Positions 40,703 through 54,120 of a stretch of 64,000 bases of DNA are shown piece by piece. The notes below the pieces were generated by a model. That model was not told where the DNA came from. It worked only from the letters and a program-made list of their open reading frames with translations, and did no database searches. A program made the translations under genes and the position numbers. Source of the DNA: Tupaia tana. Its lineage: Eukaryota > Chordata > Mammalia > Scandentia > Tupaiidae. Positions within the stretch are counted from its first letter, which is position 1. Each line of letters starts with the position of its first letter. The stretch is from contig JAKSZU010000032.1 in the NCBI GenBank assembly GCA_026018925.1, forward strand, positions 992,001 through 1,056,000, written 5' to 3'.

Positions 40703-43700
40703 GGCGGACACTTGAAGCTAAACCCCAACCCTAACCTGACCCTGACGCTATCTCCAACCGTAACACTGAACCGAAAACTAACAGTTGCCCTAAACTTACT
40801 CCCCCAAGCTAAGTTCAAACCTAACCTCACCTGAGGCCTAACTCAAACAACAGACCTAACCCTAACCCTAGGCGGACACCTTAAACTCAACCCCAACCCT
40901 AACCGGACCCTGACGCTAACTCCAACCATAACAGTTACCCGAAAACTAACAGTAGCCCTAAACTTACTCCCTCAAACTAAGTTCAAACATAACCTAACCT
41001 GAAGCCTAAATCAAACCATACACCTAACCTTAACCCTAGGCGGACACCTGAAGCTCAACCCCAACCCTAACCTGACCCTGACGCTATCTCCAACCGTAAC
41101 ACTGAACCGAAAACTAACAAGAGCCCTAAACTTACTCCCTCAAACTAAGTTCAAATCTAAACTAACCTGAAGCCTAATTCAAACAATACACCTAACCCTA
41201 ACCCTAGGCGGACACCTGAAGCTCCACCCCAACCCTAACCTGACCCTGACGCTATCTCCAACCGTAACACTGAACCGAAAACTAACAGTAGCCCTAAACT
41301 TACTCCCTCAAATTAAGTTCACACCTAACCTAACCTGAAGCCTAACTCAAACCACAGACCTAACCCTAACCCTAGGCGGACACCTTATGCTTATCCCCAC
41401 CCTAACCTGACCCTTACGCTTACTCCAACCGTAACAGTTAAACGAAAACTAACAGTAGCCCTAAATTTACTCCCTCAAAATAAGTTCAAACCTAACCTAA
41501 CCTGAAGCCTAACTCAAACCATAGACCTAACCCTAACTCTAGGCGGACACCTGAAACTCAACCCCAACCTTAACCTGACCCTGACTCTTACTCCAACCGT
41601 AACACTGAACCGAAACTAACAGTAGCCCTAAACTTACTCCCTCAAACTAAGTTCAATCCTAACCTAACCTGAAGCCTAACTGAAACCATAGACCTAACCC
41701 TAACCCTAGGCGGACACCTTAAGCCCAACCACAACCCTAAAATGGCCGTGACGCTAACTCCAATCATAACAGTTTCCCGAAAACTAACAGTAGACCTAAA
41801 CTTACTCCCTCAAACTAAGTTCAAACCTAACCTAACCTGAAGCCTAAATCAAACCATACACCTAACCCTAACCCTAGGCGGACACCTTAATCTCAACCCC
41901 AACCCTAACCTGACCATCACGCTAAATCCAACCGTAACACTGAACCGAAAACTAACAGTAGCCCTAAACTTACTCCCTCAAACTAAGTTCAAACCTAACC
42001 TAACCTGAAGCCTAACTGAAACCATATACCTAACCCTAACCCTAGGCGGACACCTGAAGCTCAACCCCAACCCTAACCTGACCCTGACGCTATCTCCAAC
42101 CGTAACACTGAACCGAAAACTAACAGTAGCCCTAAACTTACTCCCTCAAACTAAGTTCAAACCTAACCTAACCTGAAGCCTAACTCAAACCATAGACCTA
42201 ACCCTAACCCTTGGCAGACACCTTAAGCTCAACCCCAACCCTAACATGGCCCTGACGCTAACTCCAACCATAACAGTTACCCGAAAACTAACAGTAGCTC
42301 TAAACTTACACCCTCAACCTAAGTTCAAACCTAACCTAACCTGAAACCTAAATCAAACCATACACCTAACCCTAACCCTAGGCGGACAACTTAAGCTCAA
42401 CCCCTACCCTAACCTGACCCTCTCGCTAACTCCAACCAAAACACTGAACCGAAAACTAACAGTAGCCCTAAACTTGCTCCCTCAAAGTAGGTTCAAACCT
42501 AACCTAACCTGAAGCCTAACTCAAACCATAGACCTAACCCTAACCCTAGGCGGACAGCTGAAGCTCAACCCCAACCCTAACCTGACCCTGACTCTTACTC
42601 CAACCGTAACACTGAACCGAAACTAACAGTAGCCCTAAACATACTCCCTCAAACTAAGTTCAATCCTAACCTAACCTGAGCCTAACTGAAACCATAGACC
42701 TAACCCTAACCCTAGGTGGACACCTTAAGCTCAACCACAACCCTAAAATGGCCGTGACGCTAACTCCAACCATAACAGTTACCCGAAAACTAACAGTAGA
42801 CCTAAACTTACTCCCTCAAACTAAGTTCAAACCTAACCTAACCTGAAGCCTAAATCAAACCATACACCTAACCCTAACCCTAGGCGGACACCTTAAGCTC
42901 AACCCCAACCCTAACCTGACCCTCACGCTAAATCCAACCGTAACACTGAACCGACAACTAACAGTAGCCCTGAACTTACTCCCTCAATCTAAGTTCAAAC
43001 CTAACCTAACCTGAAGCCTAACTCAAACCATAGACCTAACCCTAACCCTACGCGGACACATGCAGCTAAACCCCAACCCTAACCTGACCCTGACGCTATC
43101 TCCAACCGTAACACTGAACCGAAAACAAACAGTAGCCCTAAACTTACACCCTCAAGCTAAGTTCAAACCTAACCTAACCTGAAGCCTAACTCAAACCATA
43201 GACCTAACCCTAACCCTACGCGGACACCTGAAGCTCAAGCCAACCCTAACCTGATCCCGACTCTTACTCCAACTGTAACACTGAACCGAAAACTAACAGT
43301 AACCTAAACTTACTCCCTCAAACTAAGTTCAATCCTAACCTAACCTGAAGCCTAACTGAAACCATAGACCTAACCCTAACCCTAGGCGGACACCTTAAGC
43401 TCAACCCCAACCCTAAAATGGCCCTGACACTAACTCCAACCATAACAGTTACCCGAAAACTAACAGTAGACCTAAACTTACTCCCTCAAACTAAGTTCAA
43501 ACCTAACCTAACCTGAAGCGTATCTCAAACCATAGACCTAACCCTAACCCTAGGCGGACACCTTAAGCTCAACCCCATCCCTAACCTGACCCTGACGCTA
43601 ACTCCAACCATAACAGTTACCCGAAAACTAACAGTCGCCCTAAACTTACTCCCTCAAACTAAGATCAAATCTAAACTAACCTGAAGCCTAACTCAAACAA

Positions 43701-46140
43701 TACACCGAACCCGTACCCTAGGCGGACACCTTAATCTCAACCCCAACCCTAACCTGGACCTGAGGCTAAAATCGACCGTAACACTGAACCGAAAACTAAC
43801 AGTAGCCCTAAACTTACTCCCTCAAACTAAGTTCCATCCTAACCTAACCTGAAGCCTAAATCAAACCATACACCTAACCCTAACCCTAGGCGGACATCTG
43901 AAGCTCAACCCCAACCCTAACCTGACCCTGACGCTATCTCCAACCGTAACACTGAACCGAAAACTAACAGTAGCCCTAAACTTACTCCCTCAAACTAAGT
44001 TCAAACCTAACCTAACCTGAAGCCTAACTCAAACCATAGACCTAACCCTAACCCTAGGCGGACACCTTAAGCTCAACCCCAACCCTAACATGGCCCTGAC
44101 GCTAACTCCAAACATAACAGTTACCCGAAAACTAACAGTAGCCCTAAACTAACTCCCTCAACCTAAGTTCAAACCTAACCTAACCTGAAGCCTAACTCAA
44201 ACCACAAACCTAACCCTAACCCTAGGCGGACACCTGAAGCTCAACCCCAACCCTAACCTGACCCTGACTCTTACTCCAACCGTAACACTGAACCGAAAAC
44301 TAACAGTAGCCCTAAACTTACTCCCTCAAGCTAAGTTCAAAACTAACCTCACCTGAAGCCTAACTCAAACCACAGACCTAACCCTAAACCTAGGCGGACA
44401 CCTTAAGTTCAACCCCAACCCTAACCGGACCCTGACGCTAACTCCAACCATAACAGTTACCCGAAAACTAACAGTAGCCCTAAACTTACTCCCTCAAACT
44501 AAGTTCAAACATAACCTAACCTGAAGCCTAAATCAAACCATACACCTAACCCTAACCCTAGGCGGACACATGAAGCTCAACCCCAACCCTAACCTGACCC
44601 TGACGCTATCTCCAACCGTAACACTGAACCGAAAACTAACAATAGCCCTAAACTTACTCCCTCAAACTAAGTTCAAATCTAAACTAACCTGAAGCCTAAC
44701 TCAAAAAATACACCTAACCCTAACCCTAGGCGGACACCTGAAGCTCAACCCCAACCCTAACCTGACCCTGACGCTATCTCCAACCGAAACACTGAACCGT
44801 AAACTAACAGTAGCCCTAAACTTACTCCCTCAAACTAAGTTCACACCTACCCTAACCTGAAGCCTAACTCAAAGCACAGACCTAACCCTAACCCAAGGCG
44901 GACACCTTATGCTTAACCCCAACCTAACCTGACCCTGACGCTTACTCCAACCATAACAGTTAAACGAAAACTAACGGTAGCCCTAAATTTACTCCCTCAA
45001 GCTAAGTTCAAACCTAACCTAACCTGAAGCCTAACTCAAAACATAGACCTAACCCTAACCCTAGGCAGACACCTAAAGCTCAACCCCAAACCTAACCTGG
45101 CACGTACGCTAACTCCAACAATAACAGTTACCCGAAAACTAACAGTCGCCCTAAACTTACTCCCTCAAACTAAGTTCTAACCTAACCTTACCTGAAGCGA
45201 TAATCAAACCATACACCTAACTCTAACCCTAGGCGGACACCTTAAGCTCAACCCCAACCCTAACCTGACCCTCACGCTAACTCCAACCGTAACACTGAAC
45301 CGAATACTAACAGTAGCCCTAAACTTTCTCCCTCAAACTAAGTTCAATCCTAACCTAACCTGAAGCCTAAATCAAACCATACACCTAACCCTAACCCTAG
45401 GCGGACACCTGAAGCTCAACCCCAACCCTAACCTGACCCTGATGCTATCTCCAACCGTAACAATGAACCGAAAACTAACAATAGCCCTAAACTTACTCCC
45501 TCAATCTATGTTCAAATCTAAACTAACCTGAAGCCTAACTCAAACAATACACCTAACCCGAACCCTAGGCGGACACCTTAAGCTAAACCCCAACCCAAAC
45601 CTGGGCCTGAGGCTAAAACCAACCGTAACACTGAACCGAAAACTAACAATAGCCTTAAACTTACTCCCTCAAACTAAGTTCCATCCTAACCTAACCTGAA
45701 GCCTAAATGAAACCATAGACCTAACCCTAACCCTAGGCGGACACCTTATGCTTAACCCCCACCCTAATCTGACCCTGACGCTTACTCCAACCGTAACACT
45801 GAACCGAAAAGAAACAGTAGCCCTAAACTTACTCCCTCAAACTAAGTTCAAACCTAACCTAACCTGAAGCCTAAATCAAAGCATACACCTCACCCTAACC
45901 CTAGGCGGACACATGAAGCTCAACCCCAACCCTATCCGGACCCTGACTCTTACTCCAACCGTAACACTGAACCGAAACTAACAGTAGCCCTAAACATACT
46001 CCCTCAAACTAAGTTCAATCCTCACCTAACCTGAAGCCTAACTGAAACCATAGACCTAACCCTAACCCTAGGCGGACACCTTAAACACAACCCCAACCCT
46101 AACCGGACCATGACGCTAACTCCAACCATAACAGTTACCC
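40703..46140. repeat. Mosaic zone between two block families
   Basis: Monomers resemble several earlier blocks in turn. Bases 41,560-43,260 follow the order of 28,900-30,500 (AAATGGCCGTGACGC, CTTAATCTC, GGACAACTTAAGC, AGGTGGACACC, TGATCCCGAC at 43,252). Bases 43,500-45,300 follow 33,600-35,400 (CTGGACCTGAGGC at 43,754, AACGGTAGCCC at 44,973). The last TGATCCCGAC of the window is here. The CCCTTACGCTTACTCC form of the right-hand family first appears near 41,411, so both families meet in this zone. Confidence 0.65.
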
Positions 46141-49100
46141 GAAAACTAACAGTAGCCCTAAACTTACTCCCTCAAACTAAGTTCAAACATAACCTAACCT
46201 GAAGCCTAAATCAAACCATACACCTAACCCTAAACCTAGGCGGACACCTGAAGCTCAACCCCAACCCTAACCTGACCCTGACGCTATCTCCAACCGTAAC
46301 ACTGAACCGAAAACTAACAATAGCCCTAAACTTACTCCCTCAAACTAAGTTCAAATCTAAACTAACCTGAAGCCTAACTCAAACAATACACCTAACCCTA
46401 ACCCTAGGCGGACACCTGAAGCTCCACCCCAACCCTAAACTGACCCTGACGCTATCTCCAACCGTAACACTGAACCGAAAACTAACAGTAGCCCTAAACT
46501 TACTCCCTCAAATTAAGTTCTCACCTAACCTAACCTGAAGCCTAACTCAAACCACAGACCTAACCCTAACCCTAGGCGGACACCTTATGCTTAACCCCAC
46601 CCTAACCTGACCCTTACGCTTACTCCAACCGTAACAGTTAAACGAAAACTAACAGTAGCCCTGAATTTACTCCCTCAAAATAAGTTCAAACCTAACCTAA
46701 CCTGAAGCCTAACTCAAACCATAGACCTAACCCTAACCCTAGGCGAACACCTTAAGCTCAACCCAACGCTAAAATGGCCATGACGCTAACTCCAAAAATA
46801 ACAGTTACCCGAAAACTAACAGTAGACCTAAAATTACTCCCTCAAACTAAGTTCAAACCTAACCTAACCTGAAGCCTAAATCAAACCATACACCTAACCC
46901 TAACCCTAGGCGGACACCTTAAGCTCAACCCCAACCCTAACCTGACCCTCACGCTAAATCCAACCGTAACACTGAACCGAAAACTAACAGTAGCCCTAAA
47001 CTTACTCCCTCAAACTAAGTTCAAACCTAACCTAACCTGAAACCTAACTCAAACCATAGACCTAACCCTAAACCTAGGCGGACACCTGAAGCTCAACCCC
47101 AACCCTAACCTGACCCTGACGCTATCTCCAACCGTAACACTGAACCGAAATCTAACAGTAGCCCTAAACTTACTCCCTCAAACTAAGTTCAAACCTAACC
47201 TAACCTGAAGCCTAACTCAAACCACAGACCTAACCCTAACCCTAGGCGGACACCTTAAGCTCCACCCCAACCCTAACCTGGCCCTGACGCTAACTCCAAC
47301 CATAACAGTTACCCGAAAACTAACAGTCGCCCTAAACTTACTCCCTCAAACTAAGTTCAAACCTGACCTAACCTGAAGCCTAACTCAAACCATACACCTA
47401 ACCCTAACCCTAGGCGGACACCTGAAGCTCAACCCCAACCCTAACCTGACCATGACGCTATCTCCAACCGTAACACTGAACCGAAAACTAACAGTAGCCC
47501 TAAACTTACTCCCTCAAACTAAGTTCAAACCTAACCTAACCTGAAGCGTATCTCAAACCATAGACCTAACCCTAACCCTAGGCGGACACCTTAAGCTCAA
47601 CCCCAACCCTAACCTGACCGTGACACTAACCCCAACCATAACAGTTACCCGAAAACTAACAGTCGCCCTAAACTTACTCCCTCAAACTAAGTTCCATCCT
47701 AACCTAACCTGAAGCCTAAATGAAACCATAGACCTAACCCTAACCCTAGGCGGACACCTTATGCTTAACCCCCACCCTAACATGACCCTGACGCTTACTC
47801 CAAACGTAACACTGAACCGAAAACAAACAGTAGCCCTAAACTTACTCCCTCAAACTAAGTTCAAACCTAACCTAACCTGAAGCCTAAATCAAACCATACA
47901 CCTAACCCTAACCCTAGGCGGACACCTGAAGCTCAAACCCAACCCTAACCTGACCCTGACTCTTACTCCAAACGTAACACTGAACCGAAAACTAACAGTA
48001 GGCCTAAACTTACTCCCTCAAACTAAGTTCAATCCTCACCTATCATGAAGCCTAACTGAACCATAGACCTAACCCTAACCCTAGGCGGACACCTTATGCT
48101 TAACAGCCACCATAACCTGACCATGACGCTAACTCCAACCGTAACACTGAAACCGAAAACTAACAGTAGCCCTAAACTTACTCCCTCAAACTAACTTCAA
48201 ACCTAATCTAACCTGAATCCTAACTGAAACCATAGACCTAACCCTAACCCTAGGCGGACACCTTAAGCTCAACCCCAACCCTAAAATGTCCCTGACGCTA
48301 ACTACAACCATAGCAGATACCCGAAAACTAACAGTAGACCTAAACTTACTCCCTCAAACCAAGTTCAAACCTAACCTAACCTGAAGCCTAAATCAAACCA
48401 TACACCTATCCCTCACCCTAGGCGGACACCTTAAGCTCAACCACAACCCTAACCTGACCCTCACGCTAAATCCAACCGTAACACTGAACCGACAACTAAC
48501 AGTAGCCCTAAACTTACTCCCTCAAACTAAGTTCAAACCTAACCTAACCTGATGCCTAACTCAAACCACAGACAGAACCCTAACCCTAGGCGGACACCTG
48601 AAGCTCAACCCCAACCCTAACCTGACCCTGACGCTATCTCCAACCGTAACACTGAACCGAAAATTAACAGTAGCCCTAAACTTACTCCCTCAAACTAAGT
48701 TCAAACCTAACCTAACCTGAAGCCTAACTCAAACCATAGACCTAACCTAACCCTAGGCGGACACCTTAAGCTCAACCCCAACCCTAACATGGCCCTGACG
48801 CTAACTCCAACCATAACAGTTACCCGAAAACTAACAGTAGCCCTAAACATATTCCCTCAAACTAAGTTCAAACCTAACCTAACCTGAAGCTTAACTCAAA
48901 CTACAAACCTAACCCTAACCCTAGGCGGACACCAGAAGCTCAACCCCAACCCTAACCTGACCCTGACTCTTACTCCAACCGTAACACTGAACCGAAAACT
49001 AACAGTAGCCCTAAACTTACTCCCTCAAGCTAATTTCAAACCTAACCTCACCTGAAGCCTAACTCAAACCACAGACCTAACCCAAACACTAGGCGGACAC

Positions 49101-49560
49101 CTTAAGCTCAACCCAAATCCTAACCTGACCCTGACGCTAACTCCAACCATAACACTGAACCGAAAACTAACAGTAGCCCTAAACTTACTCCCTCAAACTA
49201 AGTTCAAACCTAACCTAACCTGAAGCCTAACTCAAACCATAGACCTAACCCTAACCCTAGGCGGACACCTTAAGCTCAACCCCAACCCTAACCTGACCCT
49301 CACGCTATCTCCAACCGTAACACTGAACCGAAAACTAACAGTAGCCCTAAACTTACTCCCTAAAACTAAGTTCAATCCTAACCTAACCTGAAGCCTATCT
49401 GAAACCATAGACCTAACCCTAACCCTAGGCGGACACCTTAAGCTCAACCCCAACCCTAAAATGGCACTGACGCTAACTCCAACCATAACAGTTACCCGAA
49501 AACTACCAGTAGACCAAAAATTACTCCCTCAAACTAAGTTCAAACCTAACCTAACCTTTA
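46140..49560. repeat. 4,535-bp displaced duplication, copy 1
   Basis: Markers recur 4,535-4,536 bp downstream: CCCTTACGC at 46,612 and 51,147, GACCGTGACACTAACC at 47,616 and 52,152, TATCATGAAG at 48,041 and 52,576, AAATGTCCC at about 48,284 and 52,819, GACAGAACCC at 48,571 and 53,107, and ATGGCACTGACG at 49,461 and 53,996. Between 46,774 and 47,510 the displacement is 4,704 bp, so this copy has gained one monomer and lost one relative to its partner. Confidence 0.75.
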
Positions 49561-50674
49561 GCCTAAATCAAACCATACACCTAACCCTAACCCTAGGCGG
49601 ACACCTTAAGCTCAACCCCAAACCTAACCTGACCCTCACGCTAAATCCAACCGTAACACTGAACCGAAAACTAACAGTAGCCCTAAACTTACTCCCTCAA
49701 ACTAAGTTCAAACCTAACCTAACCTGAAGCCTAACTCAAACCATAGACCTAACCCTAACCCTAGGCGGACACCTGAAGCTCAACCCCAACCCTAACCTGA
49801 CCCTGACGCTATCTCCAACCGTAACACTGAACTGAAAACTAACAGTAGCCCTAAACTTACTCCCTCAAACTAAGTTAAAATCTAAACTAACCTGAAGCCT
49901 AACTCAAACAATACACCTAACCCTAACCCTAGGCGGACACACCTGAAGCTCCATCCCAACCCTAACCTGACCCTGACGCTATCTCCAACCGTAACACTGA
50001 ACCGAAAACTAACAGTAGCCCTAAACGTACTCCCTCAAACTAATTTCAAACCTAACCTAACCTGAAGCGTATCTCAAACCATAGACCTAACCCTAACCCT
50101 AGGCGGACACCTTAAGCTCAACCCCATCCCTAACCTGACCGTGACACTAACCCCAACCATAACAGTTACCCGAAAACTAACAGTCGCCCTAAACTTACTC
50201 CCTCAAACTAAGTTCCATCCTAACCTAACCTGAAGCCTAAATGAAACCATAGACTTAACCCTAACCCTAGGCGGACACCTTATGCTTAACCCCCACCCTA
50301 ACATGACCCTGACGCTTACTCCAACCGTAACACTGAACCGAAAGCAAACAGTAGCCCTAAACTTACTCCCTCAAACTAAGTTCAAACCTAACCTAACCTG
50401 AAGCCTAAATCAAACCATACACCTAACCCTAACCCTAGGCGGACACCTCAAGCTCAACCCCAACCCTAACCTGACCCTGACGCTATCTCCAACCGTAACA
50501 CTGAACCGAAAACTAACAGTAGCCCTAAACTGACTCCCTCAAACTAAGTTCAAACCTAACCTAACCTGAAGCCTAACTCAAACCACAGACCTAACCCTAA
50601 CCCTAGGCGGACACCTTAAGCTCCACCACAACCCTAACCTGGCCCTGACGCTAATTCCAACCATAACAGTTACG
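49561..50674. repeat. Monomers between the 4,535-bp copies
   Basis: These monomers carry the right-hand family variants CTCCATCCCAACC, GCGTATCTC and GACCGTGACACTAACC (50,137). A two-base gain is present in one, reading GGACACACCTGAAGC at 49,934, where the family form is GGACACCTGAAGC. The same monomer type without the gain is seen near 55,645 and 58,169. Nothing but satellite is present. Confidence 0.65.
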
Positions 50675-53600
50675 CGAAAACTAACAGTCGCCCTAAACTT
50701 ACTCCCTCAAACTAAGTTCAAACATAACATAACCTGAAGCCTAAATCAAACCATAAACCTAACCCTAACCCTAGGCGGACACCAGAAGCTCAACCCCAAC
50801 CCTAACCTGACCCTGACGCTATCTCCAACCGTAACACTGAACCGAAAACTAACAATAGCCCTAAACTTACTCCCTCAAACTAAGTTCAAATCTAAACTAA
50901 CCTGAAGCCTAACTCAAACAATACACATAACCCTAACCCTAAGCGGACACCTGAAGCTCCACCCCAACCCTAACCTGACCCTGACGCTATCTCCAACCGT
51001 AACACTGAACCGAAAACTAACAGTAGCCCTAAACTTACTCCCTCAAATTAAGTTCACACCTAACCTAACCTGAAGCCTATCTCAAACCACAGACCTAATC
51101 CTAACCCTAGGCGGACACCTTATGCTTAACCCCACCCTAACCTGACCCTTACGCTTACTCCAACCGTAACAGTTAAACGAAAACTAACAGTAGCCCTAAA
51201 TTTACTCCCTCAAAATAAGTTAAAACCTAACCTAACCTGAAGCCTAACTCAAACCATAGACCTAACCCTATCCCTACGCGGACACCTGAAGCTCAACCCC
51301 AACCCTAACCTGACCCTGACTCTTACTCCAACTGTAACACTGAACCGAAAACTTACAGTAGCCCTAAACTTACTCCCTAAAACTAAGTTCTATCCTAACC
51401 TAACCTGAAGACTACCTGAAACCATAGACCTAACCCTAACCCTAGGCGGACACCTTAAGCTCAACCCCAACCCTAAAATGGCACTGACGCTAACTCCAAC
51501 CATAACAGTTACCCGAAAACTAACAGTAGACCAAAAATTACTCCCTCAAACTAAGTTGAAACCTAACCTAACCTGAAGCATAAATCAAACCATACACCTA
51601 ACCCTAACCCTAGGCGGACACCTTAAGCTCAACCCCAACCCTAACCTGACCCTCACGCTAAATCCAACCATAACACTGAACCGAAAACTAACAGTAGCCC
51701 TAAACTTACTCCCTCAAACTAAGTTCAAACCTAACCTAACCTGAAGCCTAACTCAAACCATAGACCTAACCCTAACCCTAGGCGGACACCTGAAGCTCAA
51801 CCCCAACCCTAACCTGACCCTGACGCTATCTCCAACCGTAACACTGAACCGAAAACTAACAGTAGCCCTAAACTTACTCCCTCAAACTAAGTTCAAACCT
51901 AACCTAACCTGAAGCCTAACTCAAACCATAGACCAAACCCTAACCGTAGGCGGACACCTTAAGCTCCACCCCAACCCTAACCTGGCCCTGACGCTAACTC
52001 CAACCATAACAGTTACCCGAAAACTAACAGTCGCCCTAATCTTACTCCCTCAAACTAAGTTCAAACCTAACCTAACCTGAAGCGTATCTCAAACCATAGA
52101 CCTAACCCTAACCCTAGGCGGACACCTTAAGCTCAACCCCAACCCTAACCTGACCGTGACACTAACCCCAACCATAACAGTTACCCGAAAACTAATAGTC
52201 GCCCTAAACTTACTCCCTCAAACTAAGTTCCATCCTAACCTAACCTGAAGCCTAAATGAAACCATAGACCTAACCCTAACCCTAGGCGGACACCTTATGC
52301 TTAACCCCCACCCTAACATGACCCTGACGCTTACTCCAACCATAACACTGAACCGAAAACAAACAGTAGCCCTAAACTTACTCCCTCAAACTAAGTTCAA
52401 ACCTAACCTAACCTGAAGCCTAAATCAAACCATACACCTAACCCTAACCCTAGGCGGACACCTGAAGCTCAACCCCAAGCTAACCTGACCCTGACGCTAT
52501 CTCCAACCGTAACACTGAACCGAAAACTAACAGTAGCCCTAAACTTACTCCCTCAAACTAAGTTCAATCCTCACCTATCATGAAGCCTAACTGAACCATA
52601 GACCTAACCCTAACCCTAGGCGGACACCTTATGCTTAACAGCCACCATAATCTGACCATGACGCTAACTCCAACCGTAACACTGAAACCGAAAACTAACA
52701 GTAGCCCTAAACTTACTCCCTCAAACTAACTTCAAACCTAATCTAACCTGAATCCTAACTGAAACCATAGACCTAACCCTAACCCTAGGCGGACACCTTA
52801 AGCTCAACCCCAACCCTAAAATGTCCCTGACGCTAACTCCAACCATAACAGTTACCCGAAAACTAACAGTAGACCTAAACTTACTCCCTCAAACTAAGTT
52901 CAAACCTAACCTAACCTGAAGCCTAAATCAAACCATACACCTAACCCTCACCCTAGGCGGACACCTTAAGCTCAACCACAACCCTAACCTGACCCTCACG
53001 CTAAATCCAACCGTAACACTGAACCGACAACTAACAGTAGCCCTAAACTTACTCCCTCAAACTAAGTTCAAACCTAACCTAACCTGATGCCTAACTCAAA
53101 CCACAGACAGAACCCTAACCCTAGGCGGACACCTGAAGCTCAACCCCAACCCTAACCTGACCCTGACGCTTTCTCCAACCGTAACACTGAACCGAAAACT
53201 AACAGTAGCCCTAAACTTACTCCCTCAAACTAAGTTCAAACCTAACCTAACCTGAAGCCTAACTCAAACCATAGACCTAACCTAACCCTAGGCGGACACC
53301 TTAAGCTCAACCCCAACCCTAACATGGCCCTGATGCTAACCCCAACCATAACAGTTACCCGAAAACTAACAGTAGCCCTAAACTTATACCCTCAAACTAA
53401 GTTCAAACCTAACCTAACCTGAAGCCTAACTCAAACCACAAACCTAACCCTAACCCTAGGCGGACACCAGAAGCTCAACCCCAACCCTAACCTGACCCTG
53501 ACTCTTACTCCAACCGTAACACTGAACCGAAAACTAACAGTAGCCTTAAACTTACTCCCTCAAGCTAAGTTCAAACCTAACCTCACCTGAAGCCTAACTC

Positions 53601-54100
53601 AAACCATGGACCTAACCCTAACCCTAGGCGGACACCTTAAGCTCAACCCAAATCCTAACCTGACCCTGACGCTAACTCCAACCATAACACTGAACCGAAA
53701 ACTAACAGTAGCCCTAAACTTACTCCCTCAAACTAAGTTTAAACCTAACCTAACCTGAAGCCTAACTCAAACCATAGACCTAACCCTAACCCTAGGCGGA
53801 CACCTTAAGCTCAACCCCAACCCTAACCTGACCCTCACGCTATCTCCAACCGTAACACTGAACCGAAAACTAACAGTAGCCCTAAACTTACTCCCTCAAA
53901 CTAACTTCAATCCTAACCTAACCTGAAGCCTAACTGAAACCATAGACCTAACCCTAACCCTAGGCGGACACCTTAAGCTCAACCCCAACCCTAAAATGGC
54001 ACTGACGCTAACTTCAACCATAACAGTTACTCGAAAACTACCAGTAGACCAAAAATTACTCCCTCAAACTAAGTTCAAACCTAACCTAACCTGAAGCCTA
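50675..54100. repeat. 4,535-bp displaced duplication, copy 2
   Basis: This is the partner of 46,140-49,560. It carries the diagnostic one-base-long GAAACCGAAAAC monomer near 52,684, also seen near 48,151, and the one-base-short CCTAACCTAACCCTAGG near 53,276, also seen near 48,743. A one-base-short form CCCCAAGCTAACC occurs near 52,475 and is private to this copy. The 1,174-bp tandem duplication begins within its right part. Confidence 0.75.
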
Positions 54101-54120
54101 AATCAAACCATACACCTAAC
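52946..54120. repeat. 1,174-bp tandem duplication, copy 1 (7 monomers)
   Basis: Seven monomers are followed at once by a copy I could not tell apart from them by eye. Shared private variants in order are GACGCTTTCTCC (53,166 and 54,340), CCTGATGCTAACCCC (about 53,329 and 54,503), CTTATACCCTC (about 53,383 and 54,557), CCATGGACC (about 53,605 and 54,779), AAGTTTAAACC, GCTAACTTCAACC and GTTACTCGAAAACTACC. None of this combination appears in the related blocks farther right, which have CACGGACC, AAGTTCAAACC and GTTACCCG. Confidence 0.85.

Noticed and set aside
49232..49486. 84-residue open frame on the minus strand
   Set aside because: It is an antisense reading of the same repeat, low in complexity and spanning one and a half monomers. 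No promoter or gene signal is seen.
49461..49727. 88-residue open frame on the + strand
   Set aside because: It has the same origin as the 8,648 frame. The in-frame TGA is replaced by TTT at 49,557-49,559, leaving an accidental open stretch over satellite DNA.
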